DNA from: Funneliformis mosseae
Lineage: Eukaryota; Glomeromycota; Glomeromycetes; Glomerales; Glomeraceae
DNA length: 16,564 bases
Assembly (NCBI GenBank): GCA_910592005.1
Contig: CAJVPP010002053.1
Span: 1 to 16,564, forward strand
Direction: 5' to 3'
Shown here one piece after another: positions 1 through 9,658 of this stretch; the first letter of the stretch is position 1; every line of letters begins with the position of its first letter. Under the pieces are notes generated by a model, which saw only the letters and a list, made by a program, of their open reading frames with translations, was not told the origin of the DNA and made no database searches. Position numbers and translations under genes: made by a program.

Positions 1-119
1 ACACAATGTATTAATTTTAGTTAGTTGGTTATGTATTTTTTAAATAAAAAAAAATTTTGAATTTACTTACTTGTAGCTGAAGTTAGAGGCGGTCGGATAC
101 TTATGACTGCTACTGTAAT
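1..119 (+). repeat. Left terminal inverted repeat of the large element
   Basis: This arm is the reverse complement of 16422-16542 with about seven substitutions, mostly transitions, and a 2-base difference in an A-run near positions 46-54. It holds a GC-richer core (about 75-110) in an otherwise very AT-rich sequence. That core contains the sequence GGATACTTATGA between two short arms that are complementary in the right-hand copy. The inner boundary falls near base 119, after which the two ends stop matching. Confidence 0.9.
89..110. promoter_or_regulatory. Interrupted palindrome inside left TIR (decayed copy)
   Basis: GCGGTC, a ten-base loop containing GGATACTTAT, then GACTGC. In the right TIR the same place reads GCGATC and GATCGC, a perfect 6-bp inverted pair, so this left copy looks like a mutated version. 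A conserved, GC-rich, dyad-symmetric site just inside the terminus is where a transposase or integrase would be expected to bind. That role is inference. Confidence 0.45.
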
Positions 120-961
120 CCAGTCAAAGTAATACTGTCATATAAGAAATGTGTTTATTATTTCTCTAATAGATAGATAGAAGTTAAAAAAGATTAGTTA
201 AGAAGACAATTAGAAAATGTAGTATACAGACCTAGTCTTGATTTCTTAAGGAGATTTCTGTTTGAATTGCTATCTATTATTGATTATTATGAGAATACTC
301 AAAATTATAATATCTTTTTATTACCCTATGAATTGTGACTAATTTAAAAGTACTCCACACAATATAGTATAAGTGCACTTGAGAAATACACTTTACTTTG
401 CTTTGCCACAATACATATAAGTGTATATGATATAAATTAGTATATTTTTGATTCTCGTTAAAATGCATATGATGTAATAAGTAATATATCATAAATTATC
501 TGTAATTTTGTGTAACTACTTGTATAATAAAATAATTTTCACATATTAGAAATTGATTTCCAAAAATATTTTGAATTTTTTCCCTATCTATCTGAATAGC
601 ATTTATTTATGAATTTATTTCCTCTCAAATTATAGGCTATTTCTATTAGATTTTGTCTAGAGTATATTATATAATATTACTAAACCTTTATTACTAAGCA
701 TTCAAGTAAAAAAAAAGATAATATATATTCTCTAATACTTTTGCAATATTAATATTTACAATGCATTTTCCATATATCTTTTACTAATAAACATAAAATT
801 TTAACATAAGACTCTAATGTATATTCTCTTATCTCTTTACAAATATGAATGCAAGCCTAAAAGGTCATAAATGGAATTTATTTAAAAGGGCAATATAGTA
901 AAATTATTAAACCTTTATGTTATTTTTTACTTCACCTAGGAAGCTTTATACTAACATTTAA
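120..961. other. AT-rich stretch without recognisable gene
   Basis: I find no convincing coding frame on either strand. A 71-codon open frame at 277-492 on the minus strand has low-complexity composition (many Y, H, I) and no family resemblance, so I do not treat it as a gene. A short ATAG microsatellite (about 170-181) is the only simple repeat seen. No splice-like or promoter-like organisation is evident. Confidence 0.5.
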
Positions 962-1150
962 ATTTATTCTATCAAAAAATATGGAAGAATTTCTTTTAAT
1001 AAAAGAGCCTCTCAGTATCGTCAGGATTTTTACAGCATTATTTATACAAGTAAAGCAAGGTGAATAGACAAGTATTCTCAAAAAGAAAGTAAAGAACTTC
1101 AAAAATATTCTGAAAAGAGGTTTAGAATAAATTCCTCAGAAAATGTTGAA
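962..1150 (+). pseudogene. Short coding-like remnant, unrecognised
   Basis: Reading from 962 gives about 63 codons with a single internal TGA. The composition is unlike its surroundings: it is rich in Q, S, R, K and E, with segments such as RASQYRQDFYSIIY and KELQKYSEKRF, and the CAG/CAA codons are intact. Beyond 1150 the frame meets several stops, although charged and polar residues continue to about 1240. No start codon or family could be assigned. It may be the end of an exon of a decayed gene of the large element, or chance. Confidence 0.3.
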
Positions 1151-1654
1151 TGAAAAAAAAAGCTTTAAAATTTTAGCACTAAAAAAAACTGGTGAAATGG
1201 GTAGGCAGTAAATAATAATCATAGCAAATATATGAATATGATGTCATGTATTTTAGGTTTTTAATATATATATTTTAGTAAATATGCTAATATCTATTGT
1301 GATATCATCACTTCCTATATGACAGTAGCTAGTTATATATTCTTACAGAATATTGATCATTAAGCTCATTGTCAGCATTTTAAATAATTTATAAAAATAG
1401 AAATCTAATCTAATCTTGCAATTTATCATTTATTTTAATTAACAAAATATGTTAAGTCTAATCTTAGCTAATTATATTTAGGTTGCAAATACCTTCGAAG
1501 ATTTACATTCTCTAACAGAAATAAAAGCTTTGGTAATTGATGCTGAGACGTGATCTAATGATACAAATGCAATTTATAGTATTTGAAATAAGATGTTAGG
1601 TAATTTATAAATGTGAGTACTGATTATAAAAAAATTATATGAGAGAGAATAAAA

Positions 1655-2149
1655 ATGAAACTTAATAATATAAATGTAGAAAATCTTGGATTTAATTATC
1701 CAATATGTTCAGGAGTTTTCAATATTAAATCAGAATCTTTTATAAATATTTCTGAGTTATTTTATGATATTTTTAAGGAACTGTTTTAAAAATATAAGTT
1801 AGAATAGAATTAAGATATATTAGATATTTATAAAGAATTTATCTAGAACAAAGAATTAAAGATTAATAAAGATAAGGATTTATGTGATATTGAGTTTGGG
1901 AAATAGTTAGATAACTTTGAAAGGCTTTAAGATATGACAAGACAAATTTTAAAATCTTTATAAGTTTATTATTTTTTATCCTATACTCTGCTTTCTTTTA
2001 TGTGTTTATTTACTACTTATGAATAATATAAATAAGTAGGATCCTTTTTAGGTTTAAAGTTTGAAAATCATCTAAGTATAAAGCTTATATAAAGAAAGAA
2101 AAATCAGTTAATAAAGAGTTATATATCTGTGAAGTACTCGCGCTATTAA
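1655..2149 (+). pseudogene. 165-codon frame with ten internal TAA/TAG stops
   Basis: From an ATG at 1655 one frame can be read without frameshift to a stop at 2147-2149. It contains ten internal stops, all TAA or TAG and none TGA; only two CAA/CAG codons survive. The visible protein begins MKLNNINVENLGFNYP and is rich in charged and aromatic residues (SELFYDIFKEL, CDIEFGK, DMTRQILKSL). The simplest reading is a gene whose glutamine codons have been turned into stops by C-to-T changes. I do not recognise the family. No domain, signal peptide or membrane segment is evident. It lies between the left end of the large element and the nested element at 2361. Confidence 0.5.
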
Positions 2150-2360
2150 TAAATATAGTAATAAGTGATTTTCTTGAAAATTCTATTATATAAAATATAT
2201 AGTAAATACCTAGTATCATTTATAAAATATTTCTTCTCTATCATATTTTTTTCTCATTTAATAATTTTTTTAAATAGGAATAAAAAAGAGAGTTCAGCTA
2301 GTACTATATGAAAAAGATTTCATAAGTTTACATAAAAGCCTGATTATATGATTATAGTAC

Positions 2361-2399
2361 TCATAGGATGAAGTTTGTCTGATTGGCTAATGTAGATCA
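2361..2399 (+). repeat. Left TIR of nested IDDYH-gene element
   Basis: It begins TCATAGGATGAAGTTTGTC and continues CTGATTGGCTAA, then TGTAGATCA. Compared with the reverse complement of 5285-5329, differences in the core are mostly C/T or A/G transitions, with a short length difference before GATCA. Confidence 0.5.
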
Positions 2400-2568
2400 A
2401 TTGAATTTATATGTTATACAGTACTTTTTGGAAAATAAGGTTTTATAAATAAAAGAATAAAATTAAATTTATATATAACTTCATTAAGGTGTTAAAATAT
2501 TACCTTTAAAATAAATCTCTTATAATGTTATATTTAAAAAACATTAGCTTAATAATGACGTTTCATAA

Positions 2569-4988
2569 ATGGGTAAAAAAAAGAGACTTAAAGGACCGTG
2601 TGCTATAGAAATTTGCAAAAGAAATTCTTTAACATGGAAAACTGTTACTAGTCTAGTTTTATTTAAGAGAACGAATAATAAAACTCTTTCTAATTATATT
2701 AAAGAAAATGATATTATATGTTTAGATTGTTATAATGCAATTATTATAAATGTGTCTTCTAAATTTCAGCAACATGCGTTGAATTGGCATTGTCATAGTG
2801 AACCAGAAACTTCTAATAATATTTTATCTTTTTCACAAACTATAGGTATACTTACAGATATTTTTTATGAAAGAGAACGTAAAGAATTATTACTAATTTG
2901 AATATTTAAAGAATTTTATGCAGTTATGAAATCAGAAGATAAATGGTTGGAAACTTTCTTTGATGAATTATATTTATTAACCAACCCATCAAGAAAAACA
3001 AAAATATAATAAAAAAGGTATTAAAGCAACTGGTATTTTTGTGTTATTTTATTTGTGATATTAGAAACAAGTTTGTTAATAATGCAAAAAGAGATCTAGG
3101 AATGTATTTAGATTCTACTAGAACACCAAATTTAACAATAGACACCATGGCAACATTAGGCCTAACAATAATATATCATTTAATTTCCTACCACAAGGAT
3201 ACTATATCTGAAAAATATGCAATAACTGTAGAATCAAGTCTTGCAGATAATATAAATGATGCAATTATTTTAAATATCGATGATTATCATAGTATTCATA
3301 CTAAAAGAATGCCTAATACAACTATGACATTAACTGCAATATATCTTGCCACTATTCTATTTAATCTAATTAAAAATGAACTAGCAATATCAAAACTAGA
3401 TATTCATAACCCTGCATTAGTTGATGTTTCGTTAATCAAAATTGGAATTGAAAATTATTTTATGTCAACATATTCAATTTCTTATAACTAACACTGGGAA
3501 TTTCATTTTGTAGATGATAAAACAAAGCTCAAAAAGTTAATAGTTCATAGTTATGATATTTATTTAAAAGAAAAAGAAGCACTAGATCAATAAAAGATAC
3601 TGTACTTGTGGATCTTGTAAAAAATAATTTTCATTTGATAGAAGCTTATATTAATGCTATTAACATTGTTACTTCTATTCCAACAATAAATAGATATATT
3701 AAAGAAGGCAATATCATTCCGGTTGTTACTGATTAGCCTGGTCAAATATTCTTAAGAACTGCTATATCACAGTATCTTGTTTATGGTAACTCATCTGGAA
3801 TCACTGATAATATTTTATTATTTCTTCCAATGATAGATCCTCTGTATATCTTACTGAATAATCGTGAATTAATATTTTTCCAGTATCAACTGTTCTTTTC
3901 AGCAATATATAAATATATATTTGGTGAAAAAAAATACTCGCTCAAAAGCTAAAGCTGTGGCATATAAATTTACTACTAGAACTCTTACACAGTGCATGGC
4001 AATAAATTGCAATGATAGTTAAATTAAAATTTGATCATGTGTGTAAAGATGCAGAATAAGTAACACTTAAGGATCTGCTAAATAACACAATTCCTCTGGT
4101 TTTGATATTTATGCTCTGTTTTTTCGTGCTGATAATTATAATTCTTATATTGGATCTTGTTTTCACATTTGGTCTATTTTTTTAAATTCAACTGTAAAAA
4201 TTATATTAAAGCACCTTTAATGTTTCTTTCAGATATTTTTTACTGGCAATCAAAAAATTATTTAATTTTAAAGATGATGAATGCTAAATTACCAAAATTC
4301 TCTGATACACTTGTAAAAATCTTTCACAGTATTTTATGATGCAATACAGAAAAGCATCTTACAGCAAACCAAATAATAAAAGAAACACAATATATCAACT
4401 ATTTACAATTTAACGATGATGGCTTTAAGAAAAATTTTGTTCATACTTCAACTTGAACAGTATATCAGTATTCTTCTCAAAATATTGTAACTGACATAAA
4501 AAACTAAATGCTTTCTTTTAGACTGTTTCTTAGATATTTATACTCGTATTTATCATAAGAAAATTCAATTTTTAATTCTATTATAGGTTGTTATAAATCG
4601 TTCACTAAAAAAGAGTAAGAAAGCTAATGCTGAAAATAGCTTTTCTATTTTGGCAATGAAGATGAAGAAAGCATGACTTTGTCATCTACCTATAGAATAT
4701 AGTTCTTCATATAAATCTAGTTTGTCTGATTGCAATTCTTCTAGTTATTCTATTACTAATATTACAATTACTATAGAAACAGAATGGATATTACCTTATA
4801 GCCATGCGTATCATAACATATACTTCAGCTGAGATAGATCCAAATGCTTGCATTATTTAAATTACATCAAGGATAGTATTGATAAATATGTTCAATCACT
4901 ATTAGATAGACTATGCTGACTTAAATCAAATAACAATAGTATTTCAGCTTCTTGGGATGATACCATATCACAATTTCTTCTACTATAG
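2569..4988 (+). pseudogene. Large broken gene: IDDYH-motif protein, candidate transposase of the nested element
   Basis: One protein of roughly 750-800 residues can be followed across several frames. The first part (2569-2901) has paired cysteines, CAIEIC and CLDC, followed by histidines, like a zinc-binding module. A second open stretch (3039-3491) contains MYLDSTRTPN and NIDDYHSIH, with the two aspartates at 3279-3284. Then come VVTD-stop-PGQ (3722-3745; in the family as I remember it the stop is a tryptophan), LLFLPMIDPLYILLNNREL, and KAPLMFLSDIFYWQ in the open stretch at 4157-4339. Near the end, PYSHAYHNIYF (about 4791-4830) and KCLHYLNYIKDSI look like a RING-type finger that has lost cysteines. 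From memory, intact relatives are common in Rhizophagus and have no assigned function. Acidic residues in IDDYH and VVTDWPGQ could belong to an RNase-H-like fold, which is inference. At least three frameshifts and many stops make it non-functional. Confidence 0.7.
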
Positions 4989-5160
4989 TTATAATAATCA
5001 TTTACAATTAGAAGAATCGTGTTGTTTTTTTTTTCATATGTAAAAAAAAGATTTATTAAAATAAAAAAATTTTATTGAGCACAAAATCTATTTTTCTTTA
5101 TTTGAATCAATAAAATAAACTCAGTTAGCTAGGTAAAACTATATTAAATTTGATTTTAAT

Positions 5161-5219
5161 ATAATCTCAATATGACCTCAATATAACCTCAATATATTCA
5201 ATATACTCAATATAATCTT
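5161..5219 (+). repeat. Short tandem repeat, CTCAATATAA-type unit
   Basis: Five to six imperfect copies of a 9-12 base unit (CTCAATATGAC, CTCAATATAAC and so on) lie end to end, between the IDDYH-motif pseudogene and the right TIR of its element. Such subterminal arrays often lie near transposon ends; no function is claimed. Confidence 0.6.
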
Positions 5220-5256
5220 AAATCTTATCACGTAATAATCATATAACTTAAAATCA

Positions 5257-5263
5257 GCCAATC
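5257..5263 (+). promoter_or_regulatory. Subterminal CCAATCA motif (second copy of the TIR core motif)
   Basis: AGCCAATCA here repeats the motif found inside the right TIR at 5302-5308, in the same orientation and about 44 bases upstream. It could be a CCAAT-box or a repeated transposase-binding site at the end of the nested element. The sequence alone does not decide. Confidence 0.3.
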
Positions 5264-5284
5264 AAATTTTACAAAATCTTAAAA

Positions 5285-5329
5285 TGATCTATACAAAATT
5301 AACCAATCAGATAAACTTCTTCTTATAAC
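5285..5329 (-). repeat. Right TIR of nested IDDYH-gene element
   Basis: The reverse complement of this arm matches 2361-2399. It contains CCAATCAGATAAACTTC and then TTATAA. The same bases would serve as a CCAAT-TATA promoter for the remnant gene whose first ATG lies at 5350, so the arm may have been co-opted or simply misread as one. Confidence 0.5.
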
Positions 5330-5349
5330 TATAGTGCAATTAGGAAAAA

Positions 5350-5917
5350 ATGCAGAACTCGAAATAGTATATCTTAAAACTAGTAGGCCAAATTCTAACC
5401 AAGATAAATGCTAGCAAGATTATAAAAAATTTAATTTAATTATCTAAGGATTTTATTGATATTAATAGAATTTTATCGAAGCTCAAAATAATGTTCAATC
5501 AATTTTTTAAAAATAGAATTTGACTATATTTGCTATTAACATTACAGGTAATACATTATATTTTTACTTTTCTTTAGTTATACTATACCTCTGCTTTTGT
5601 ATTATAAACTAATAGTGAATAATTATATTACTTTTATTTTAGGCAATATTATAGAACTTTACTTTATGTGAAAAGAATCGGGTATTTATAAATACTATTT
5701 AATAAAGAAAGTAATAATTCCATTGTATATGTCTTTTTTAAATGCTATATACCTACTTATACATGTGTTGATGATTCTGAGAACAGCTATCACATGTATA
5801 ATTTACCAAATATTATATAGTTTTGATCTTAAGGATAGTAAGCATAGTTTTAGTAAAATGATAGTAACTGTTTTGATTTCCAAAAATTCATATAATAGAG
5901 ATATATATTTTTATTAA
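5350..5917 (+). pseudogene. Broken two-exon gene remnant, unrecognised
   Basis: An ATG at 5350 opens a frame of 66 codons with three stops (segments such as YILKLVGQILTKINASKI and DFIDINRILSKLKIMFNQF) that ends at a CAG directly before a GT donor. After a candidate intron (5548-5642), the best-preserved stretch is 5672-5917: about 80 codons without a stop, ending at a TAA, with MYMSFLNAIYLLIHVL and FDLKDSKHSFSKMIV. The two stretches are not in the same phase across the splice. So either a frameshift has occurred or the first exon is read in another frame (NFIEAQNNVQSIF also looks coding). I do not recognise the protein. The hydrophobic run could be a membrane segment. Confidence 0.4.
5548..5642 (+). 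other. Candidate spliceosomal intron (95 nt)
   Basis: ACAG followed by GTAATA at the left and a T-rich tract ending TTTTATTTTAG at the right give a plausible fungal intron with very AT-rich interior. Coding-like sequence lies on both sides. No transcript evidence is available and the phase across it is ambiguous. Confidence 0.35.
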
Positions 5918-6047
5918 GTTGTATTATTAATAAAGTGAGTGTATCAGATAATAAAAATTTCTTAGCAAATTTTAGCCAGAAGTTTCTGTTAAAATCACTG
6001 ATTTTTTATTTTTAAATATTAATATACTAATATTATATTATGTAAGC

Positions 6048-6188
6048 ATGCAATCAAAAATAAATAAAACTAATTTATTGAAAATATGCATTATCAGGTT
6101 TGAGTTTGAGAATGATAAAATTAAGGCTGAGAATAATAAAATTATGGTTGAAAATTTGAGCTTAAGACTAGAGTTGCAAAATTAAAAG
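6048..6188 (+). pseudogene. Short coiled-coil remnant (46 codons)
   Basis: ATG at 6048 opens a 46-residue frame with heptad-like alternation: RFEFENDKIKAENNKIMVE then NLSLRLELQN, closed by TAA. The stop is probably a lost lysine or glutamine codon, because similarly charged codons (KISNCKIN) follow. It resembles the leucine/glutamate-rich coiled coils frequent in AT-rich fungal transposon proteins, but no specific family can be named. It may be the first exon of the longer coiled-coil remnant at 6600-7130. Confidence 0.4.
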
Positions 6189-6599
6189 ATAAGTAATTGC
6201 AAAATAAATTAATAAACAATTTATTATTTATATCACAAAAAACGTGATCATGTATTAATGATAGCAAAAGTGATTAGTGTTATAAATTGTAATATGCATA
6301 TGATTATATTAGAGTTGCATTTTTAATAAATCTTTTGTGATATTGATGTATAAATTTTTTTACACTAATTGCTCGAATTCAGCGAATGTTCAAAATTCTT
6401 AGATTTACAAAATTTTTTATTATCTATATAAATAACTAATAATATATTAATACCATCTTTTTACATATATTACTCAAAGTAACTTAACTAATTTTTTGAT
6501 CCATAAAATAGATATATAGTGACATTTTACATTTTAAAAATACTCATTATTGCTGAAATAGGTAAGTAGTATTTACCTGAAGTGAAGAATATATTAAAT
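6189..6599. other. AT-rich spacer between coiled-coil remnants
   Basis: Nothing convincing on either strand. The sequence is a mixture of A/T runs with frequent stops in all frames. It could be a decayed intron or intergenic region. Confidence 0.4.
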
Positions 6600-7130
6600 T
6601 AAACAGTTGAAAAATATATTAAAAAAAAGAGCATTAGAGGATAAAGTCTATTATCAGCAACTATGAAAATTTGTTAAGAAAAGAAATAAGGATTTGTGTA
6701 TATCAAAGCAGGTATTAGAAAAAAAGATAGAAGAGTTTTTAACTTATAAGAGTAATATAATTCTTGTGAGATAGCCATGATTAGGTCTTTAGAGAAGAGT
6801 AGCAGGAAATTCATCCAATTATCAGATTCAATAGCTTTCTTTAAAAGTATAATTCCTGATATGAGAAAAGTCATTATATTAGCTGAAAAGTTATTAACAT
6901 ATTAGAGAATAAATGCTAGCATCTAAAGGATATTATTTTTGCTAAGAATAGGAAAATTATTACTCTTATTGATCAGATCCTTTTTAAAACAAAGCATAGT
7001 GATATGACTATAGAGCTGAAAATATATTCTAGCACTCATGAAAGGAAATTATAAACAAAAAGATATAGTGAATCTAAATATGATCTAAAACTCAGAAAAA
7101 AATATATATTTCAACTCACTTAATAGCTTT
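6600..7130 (+). pseudogene. Lysine-rich coiled-coil gene remnant
   Basis: Coding-like stretches in successive frames give KQLKNILKKRALEDKVYYQQ and KKIEEFLTYKSN (about 6600-6760), MIRSLEKSSRKFIQLSDSIA (about 6778-6840), then a long run in one frame from about 6850 to 7120 containing HLKDIIFAKNRKIITLIDQI and DMTIELKIYSSTHERKL. Most stops sit where Q or R would suit the helix. The protein looks like a continuous alpha-helical, probably coiled-coil, chain of about 170 residues broken by at least two frameshifts. A 66-codon open frame on the opposite strand (6674-6874) is its shadow. No enzymatic motif is visible. Function unknown. Confidence 0.5.
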
Positions 7131-7285
7131 AAGGAAAAATTTTACTTACTAAAAAAGGACATATCTTAATCTTTTCATATTCTATAAGGATAGTTTAGAG
7201 AAACTGTTAAATCAAAAATGATAAAATTTTGATTACATAAATAATTTTCAATATCTGCATATATGCTATATCAGTTATTAATATA

Positions 7286-7313
7286 GTGCACATGGTCTAA
7301 AGTTACCATTTTT
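7286..7313 (+). repeat. Left TIR of nested TA-flanked element
   Basis: GTGCACATGGTCTAAAG then TTACCATTTTT; inverted partner at 9526-9553. Including TATA outside, 32 positions align with eight transitions and no transversion. Confidence 0.7.
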
Positions 7314-7411
7314 CTATTTTATGATCAAATTTATAAAATCACATAAAGAATTTTATTGGTCAATACTTTATATCATGTGATTGCAAATTTGATGGACTAA
7401 TAGTTTTATTA

Positions 7412-9167
7412 TTAAAATTTTATTGTATTGGAAATTCTCTAATGCGATTTATATTATATTACAGCATATAAAACTGCAATACCTGTTAAACCTTTTCTAT
7501 ATGCATCTATAAACCTCCAAAAATACCAGGTATATCATTTAATTTGTTTTAAGGAAACAGAATTTAAAGCTTCTGAAACTGTTCTTTCTAATAACTTAAA
7601 TAAATAATCACAATTATTACGAGCATATTGTTTAGTAGCACCTTAAAACATTTTAATAAAATTGAGTTTACAATAGAACTTTAGATAGAATATTATCTTA
7701 TGACTTAAATTTTCAATAATCTCCTTAATTAGTGGCTTTTGTGCTAAAAAATTTGGCTGAAGTGAAAGCATACGAACTGTATAACAATTTTCTGTAACAG
7801 ATGAGTGTTTTTTACAATTATCACAAATATATTTTAATTGACTTTGAGACCACAACCTACGTTCTTCTAAAATTAACTTAATGCCTTTTGGCCATTTATT
7901 TAAAAAATGCATTAACTGAAATGATCTATCAGGCATTGATCTATTTCTAAATATTTCTTTACTACTAGGTTTAAGATTCATTCGTATAGCAATAAATACA
8001 TTTTTAGTATATATTGCATAACTTGTTATATTATTAAATACAAATACATCAATATCATCAGGATGTAATTTCTCAAATATAGGAATTGCTTTTTCAGTTA
8101 TTTAATATTAAAGGTAATTAATAAAAGTTTTAAAAATAAAAATAAATAATATTATTTATACCTGTTTAATTAAATTATCTGATTTTTACCATTCATTACG
8201 ATTTATTCCTAGTTTCATTATAATACATACTTCTTTTTCTTTAGTTTTTAAATATTCATTAACTTTTATAAGAAAATCACTAACATGTAAACTAAGCCTA
8301 ACTCTTTTTTTTCAAAGTGATTGATGTCTAACGGATTTTTAAAAAGTTTTTTTTCATCATTAACATAAAAGATAAATTCGTTATATATAATTAATATATA
8401 TTATTTTTTATTTACATTTAAAATAGGTTCTTCTAAAACTTTTATATCATCATTTAATAGTTTTAGCATTCACTTTTCCATTTCAAAATTTTATTTAAAA
8501 AATATTTTCTGTATTCAATTACATTAGATCTTTCATGATTATCATAATAAACATCTTTTTTTTAACATGAAATTCCTATCTAAAATATTTAAACTATACA
8601 CGAGCTGTATTTTCTGAATTATTTTTTTTTTTTCTATCTCCATACTTGAGAATATTTCTTGTTTAATATAAATTTTAAATTCGCTTACTATTACATTATA
8701 ATTAATTTCTAAAGATATTTTATAATCATTTAATAAATATCTTTATCACCTAATAAACTTTAATTTTTTGATACTTTTCACATATTGATATTAGAATTTG
8801 ATAGTGAAAAATAAAATTTTAGGTCTATGATCTAATAAATCAGGTTTGATAATCTTCTTTTTTAATATTAATTATAAAATTTTTACTTACATCCATACTT
8901 TTAAAACCTTTTAATCATAAATTAATATATTGCATTATAAGTTATAATCTGTTTTTAACTTGCAATTCTAAGAATTTATCAGCAATTAGTCTTTTTACAT
9001 TCTCTAATGCTAATTCAAAACCTTTTTGTTCTTGATTTTTTTCAAGTTGTTTTAACTTATCCATAAGTTCTTTTGTAGATTGATGTGATATTTGTTGATG
9101 TGATTGAAGTGTGAGAAAAAAGATATCAAGTTTAAAAATCCTAGCTACTATAAGTTGAGCCTTTCAT
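7412..9167 (-). pseudogene. DDE transposase, decayed (catalytic residues substituted)
   Basis: The protein can be followed right to left on the minus strand: a lysine/glutamine-rich helical N-terminus (about 9115-8945, STKELMDKLKQLEKNQEQKG); DVYYDNHERSNVIEYRKYF (about 8550-8490), which matches a GVYYDGHERPDV-type motif remembered from fungal transposases; IIYNEFIFYVND (about 8390-8350) in place of an HDES.FY.ND motif; VFVFNN (about 8045-8030) in place of FDN; an open stretch 7981-7643 with GIKLILEERRLW and FYCKLNFIK in place of FHCELNFIE; then DAYRKGLTG near the C-terminus. All three presumed catalytic acids are changed: D to N at 8382-8380, D to N at 8035-8033, E to K at 7669-7667 or 7654-7652. 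An intron may lie at about 8159-8105 (donor CAG-GTATAA). Several stops and frameshifts; inactive. Confidence 0.8.
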
Positions 9168-9525
9168 TTCTTTGATAGCATTTTTAATTAATTTAAAAAA
9201 AATGATGATAATTTTTAAATGCTTATAATTGTAGATTATTACAAATAAATACACAAATTTGATAAATATTCTCACACTAAAATTAAAATGTAATCAATCA
9301 AAATTCTTTAATTTTAGCCAATTTTTAATTTTAAAACTGACTAATTTTATATTAAACTTAATGAAATTACTAAATTTTAAACTTATATAACTTATGCTAT
9401 AGTAATACAATTTAAAAAAACTTGTTATTATATGAAAGAATATTATTTAAATTACAGTTTTACAGAAAAAAATTTAAAAATATATTAATTAATTTTTTTT
9501 TATATTAATTTAAAATCACATAATA

Positions 9526-9553
9526 AAAAGTGGTAGCTTTAGATTGCATGCAT
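9526..9553 (-). repeat. Right TIR of nested TA-flanked element
   Basis: AAAAAGTGGTAGCTTTAGAT then TGCATGCAT, inverted relative to 7286-7313; followed directly by TA. Confidence 0.7.
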
Positions 9554-9658
9554 TATATATATGTAAAATATATAAGCTAATTTATTCAAAGTAAACCTAT
9601 TAAAAAATATAATATAATTTAAGTTTTTTCTTATCAGTTTTGGGTAGTCAAAAAAACT

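Larger units (their letters stand above)
2361..5329. mobile_element. Nested ~2.97 kb TIR element carrying the IDDYH-motif gene
   Basis: The sequence at 2361-2399 is an imperfect reverse complement of 5285-5329; the shared core on the minus/plus strand is CCAATCAGAYAAACTTC followed by a TATA-like segment. The bases just outside read TATAGTAC on the left (2353-2360) and TATAGTGC on the right (5330-5337). That fits an 8-bp target-site duplication with one later transition. The unit encloses a single large broken gene (2569-4988). Alternatively the repeat is a shared promoter module (CCAAT plus TATA), but the enclosing geometry and the flanking 8-mers favour a transposon. Confidence 0.5.
7286..9553 (-). 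mobile_element. Nested Tc1/mariner-like TIR element (~2.27 kb) with DDE transposase
   Basis: The left end (GTGCACATGGTCTAAAG, from 7286) and the reverse complement of the right end (ATGCATGCAATCTAAAG, ending at 9553) match over about 28 bases, with mismatches only of the transition type. TA lies directly outside both ends (7284-7285 and 9554-9555; TATA is shared on both sides). One transposase gene fills the interior on the minus strand. TA target duplication, size and a single DDE transposase are what is known for IS630/Tc1/mariner elements. The element is nested in the larger one and is itself dead. Confidence 0.7.

Noticed and set aside
277..492. 71-codon minus-strand open frame
   Set aside because: Low-complexity Y/H/I-rich translation, no neighbouring coding signal and no family resemblance; expected by chance in AT-rich DNA.
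1655..2149. Reassigned genetic code (TAA/TAG read as glutamine, as in some ciliates)
   Set aside because: In the transposase and the IDDYH-motif gene, stops also replace residues I expect to be tryptophan or arginine, TGA stops occur too, and frameshifts and active-site D-to-N/E-to-K changes are present. General C-to-T/G-to-A decay explains all of this better.
2341..2390. Promoter for a leftward gene (CCAAT plus TATA on the minus strand)
   Set aside because: No credible minus-strand coding frame follows to the left; the match to 5285-5329 in inverted orientation is better explained as a TIR, though a promoter role is not excluded.
6674..6874. 66-codon minus-strand open frame
   Set aside because: It lies opposite the better-supported coiled-coil remnant on the plus strand and reads as its hydrophobic antisense shadow.
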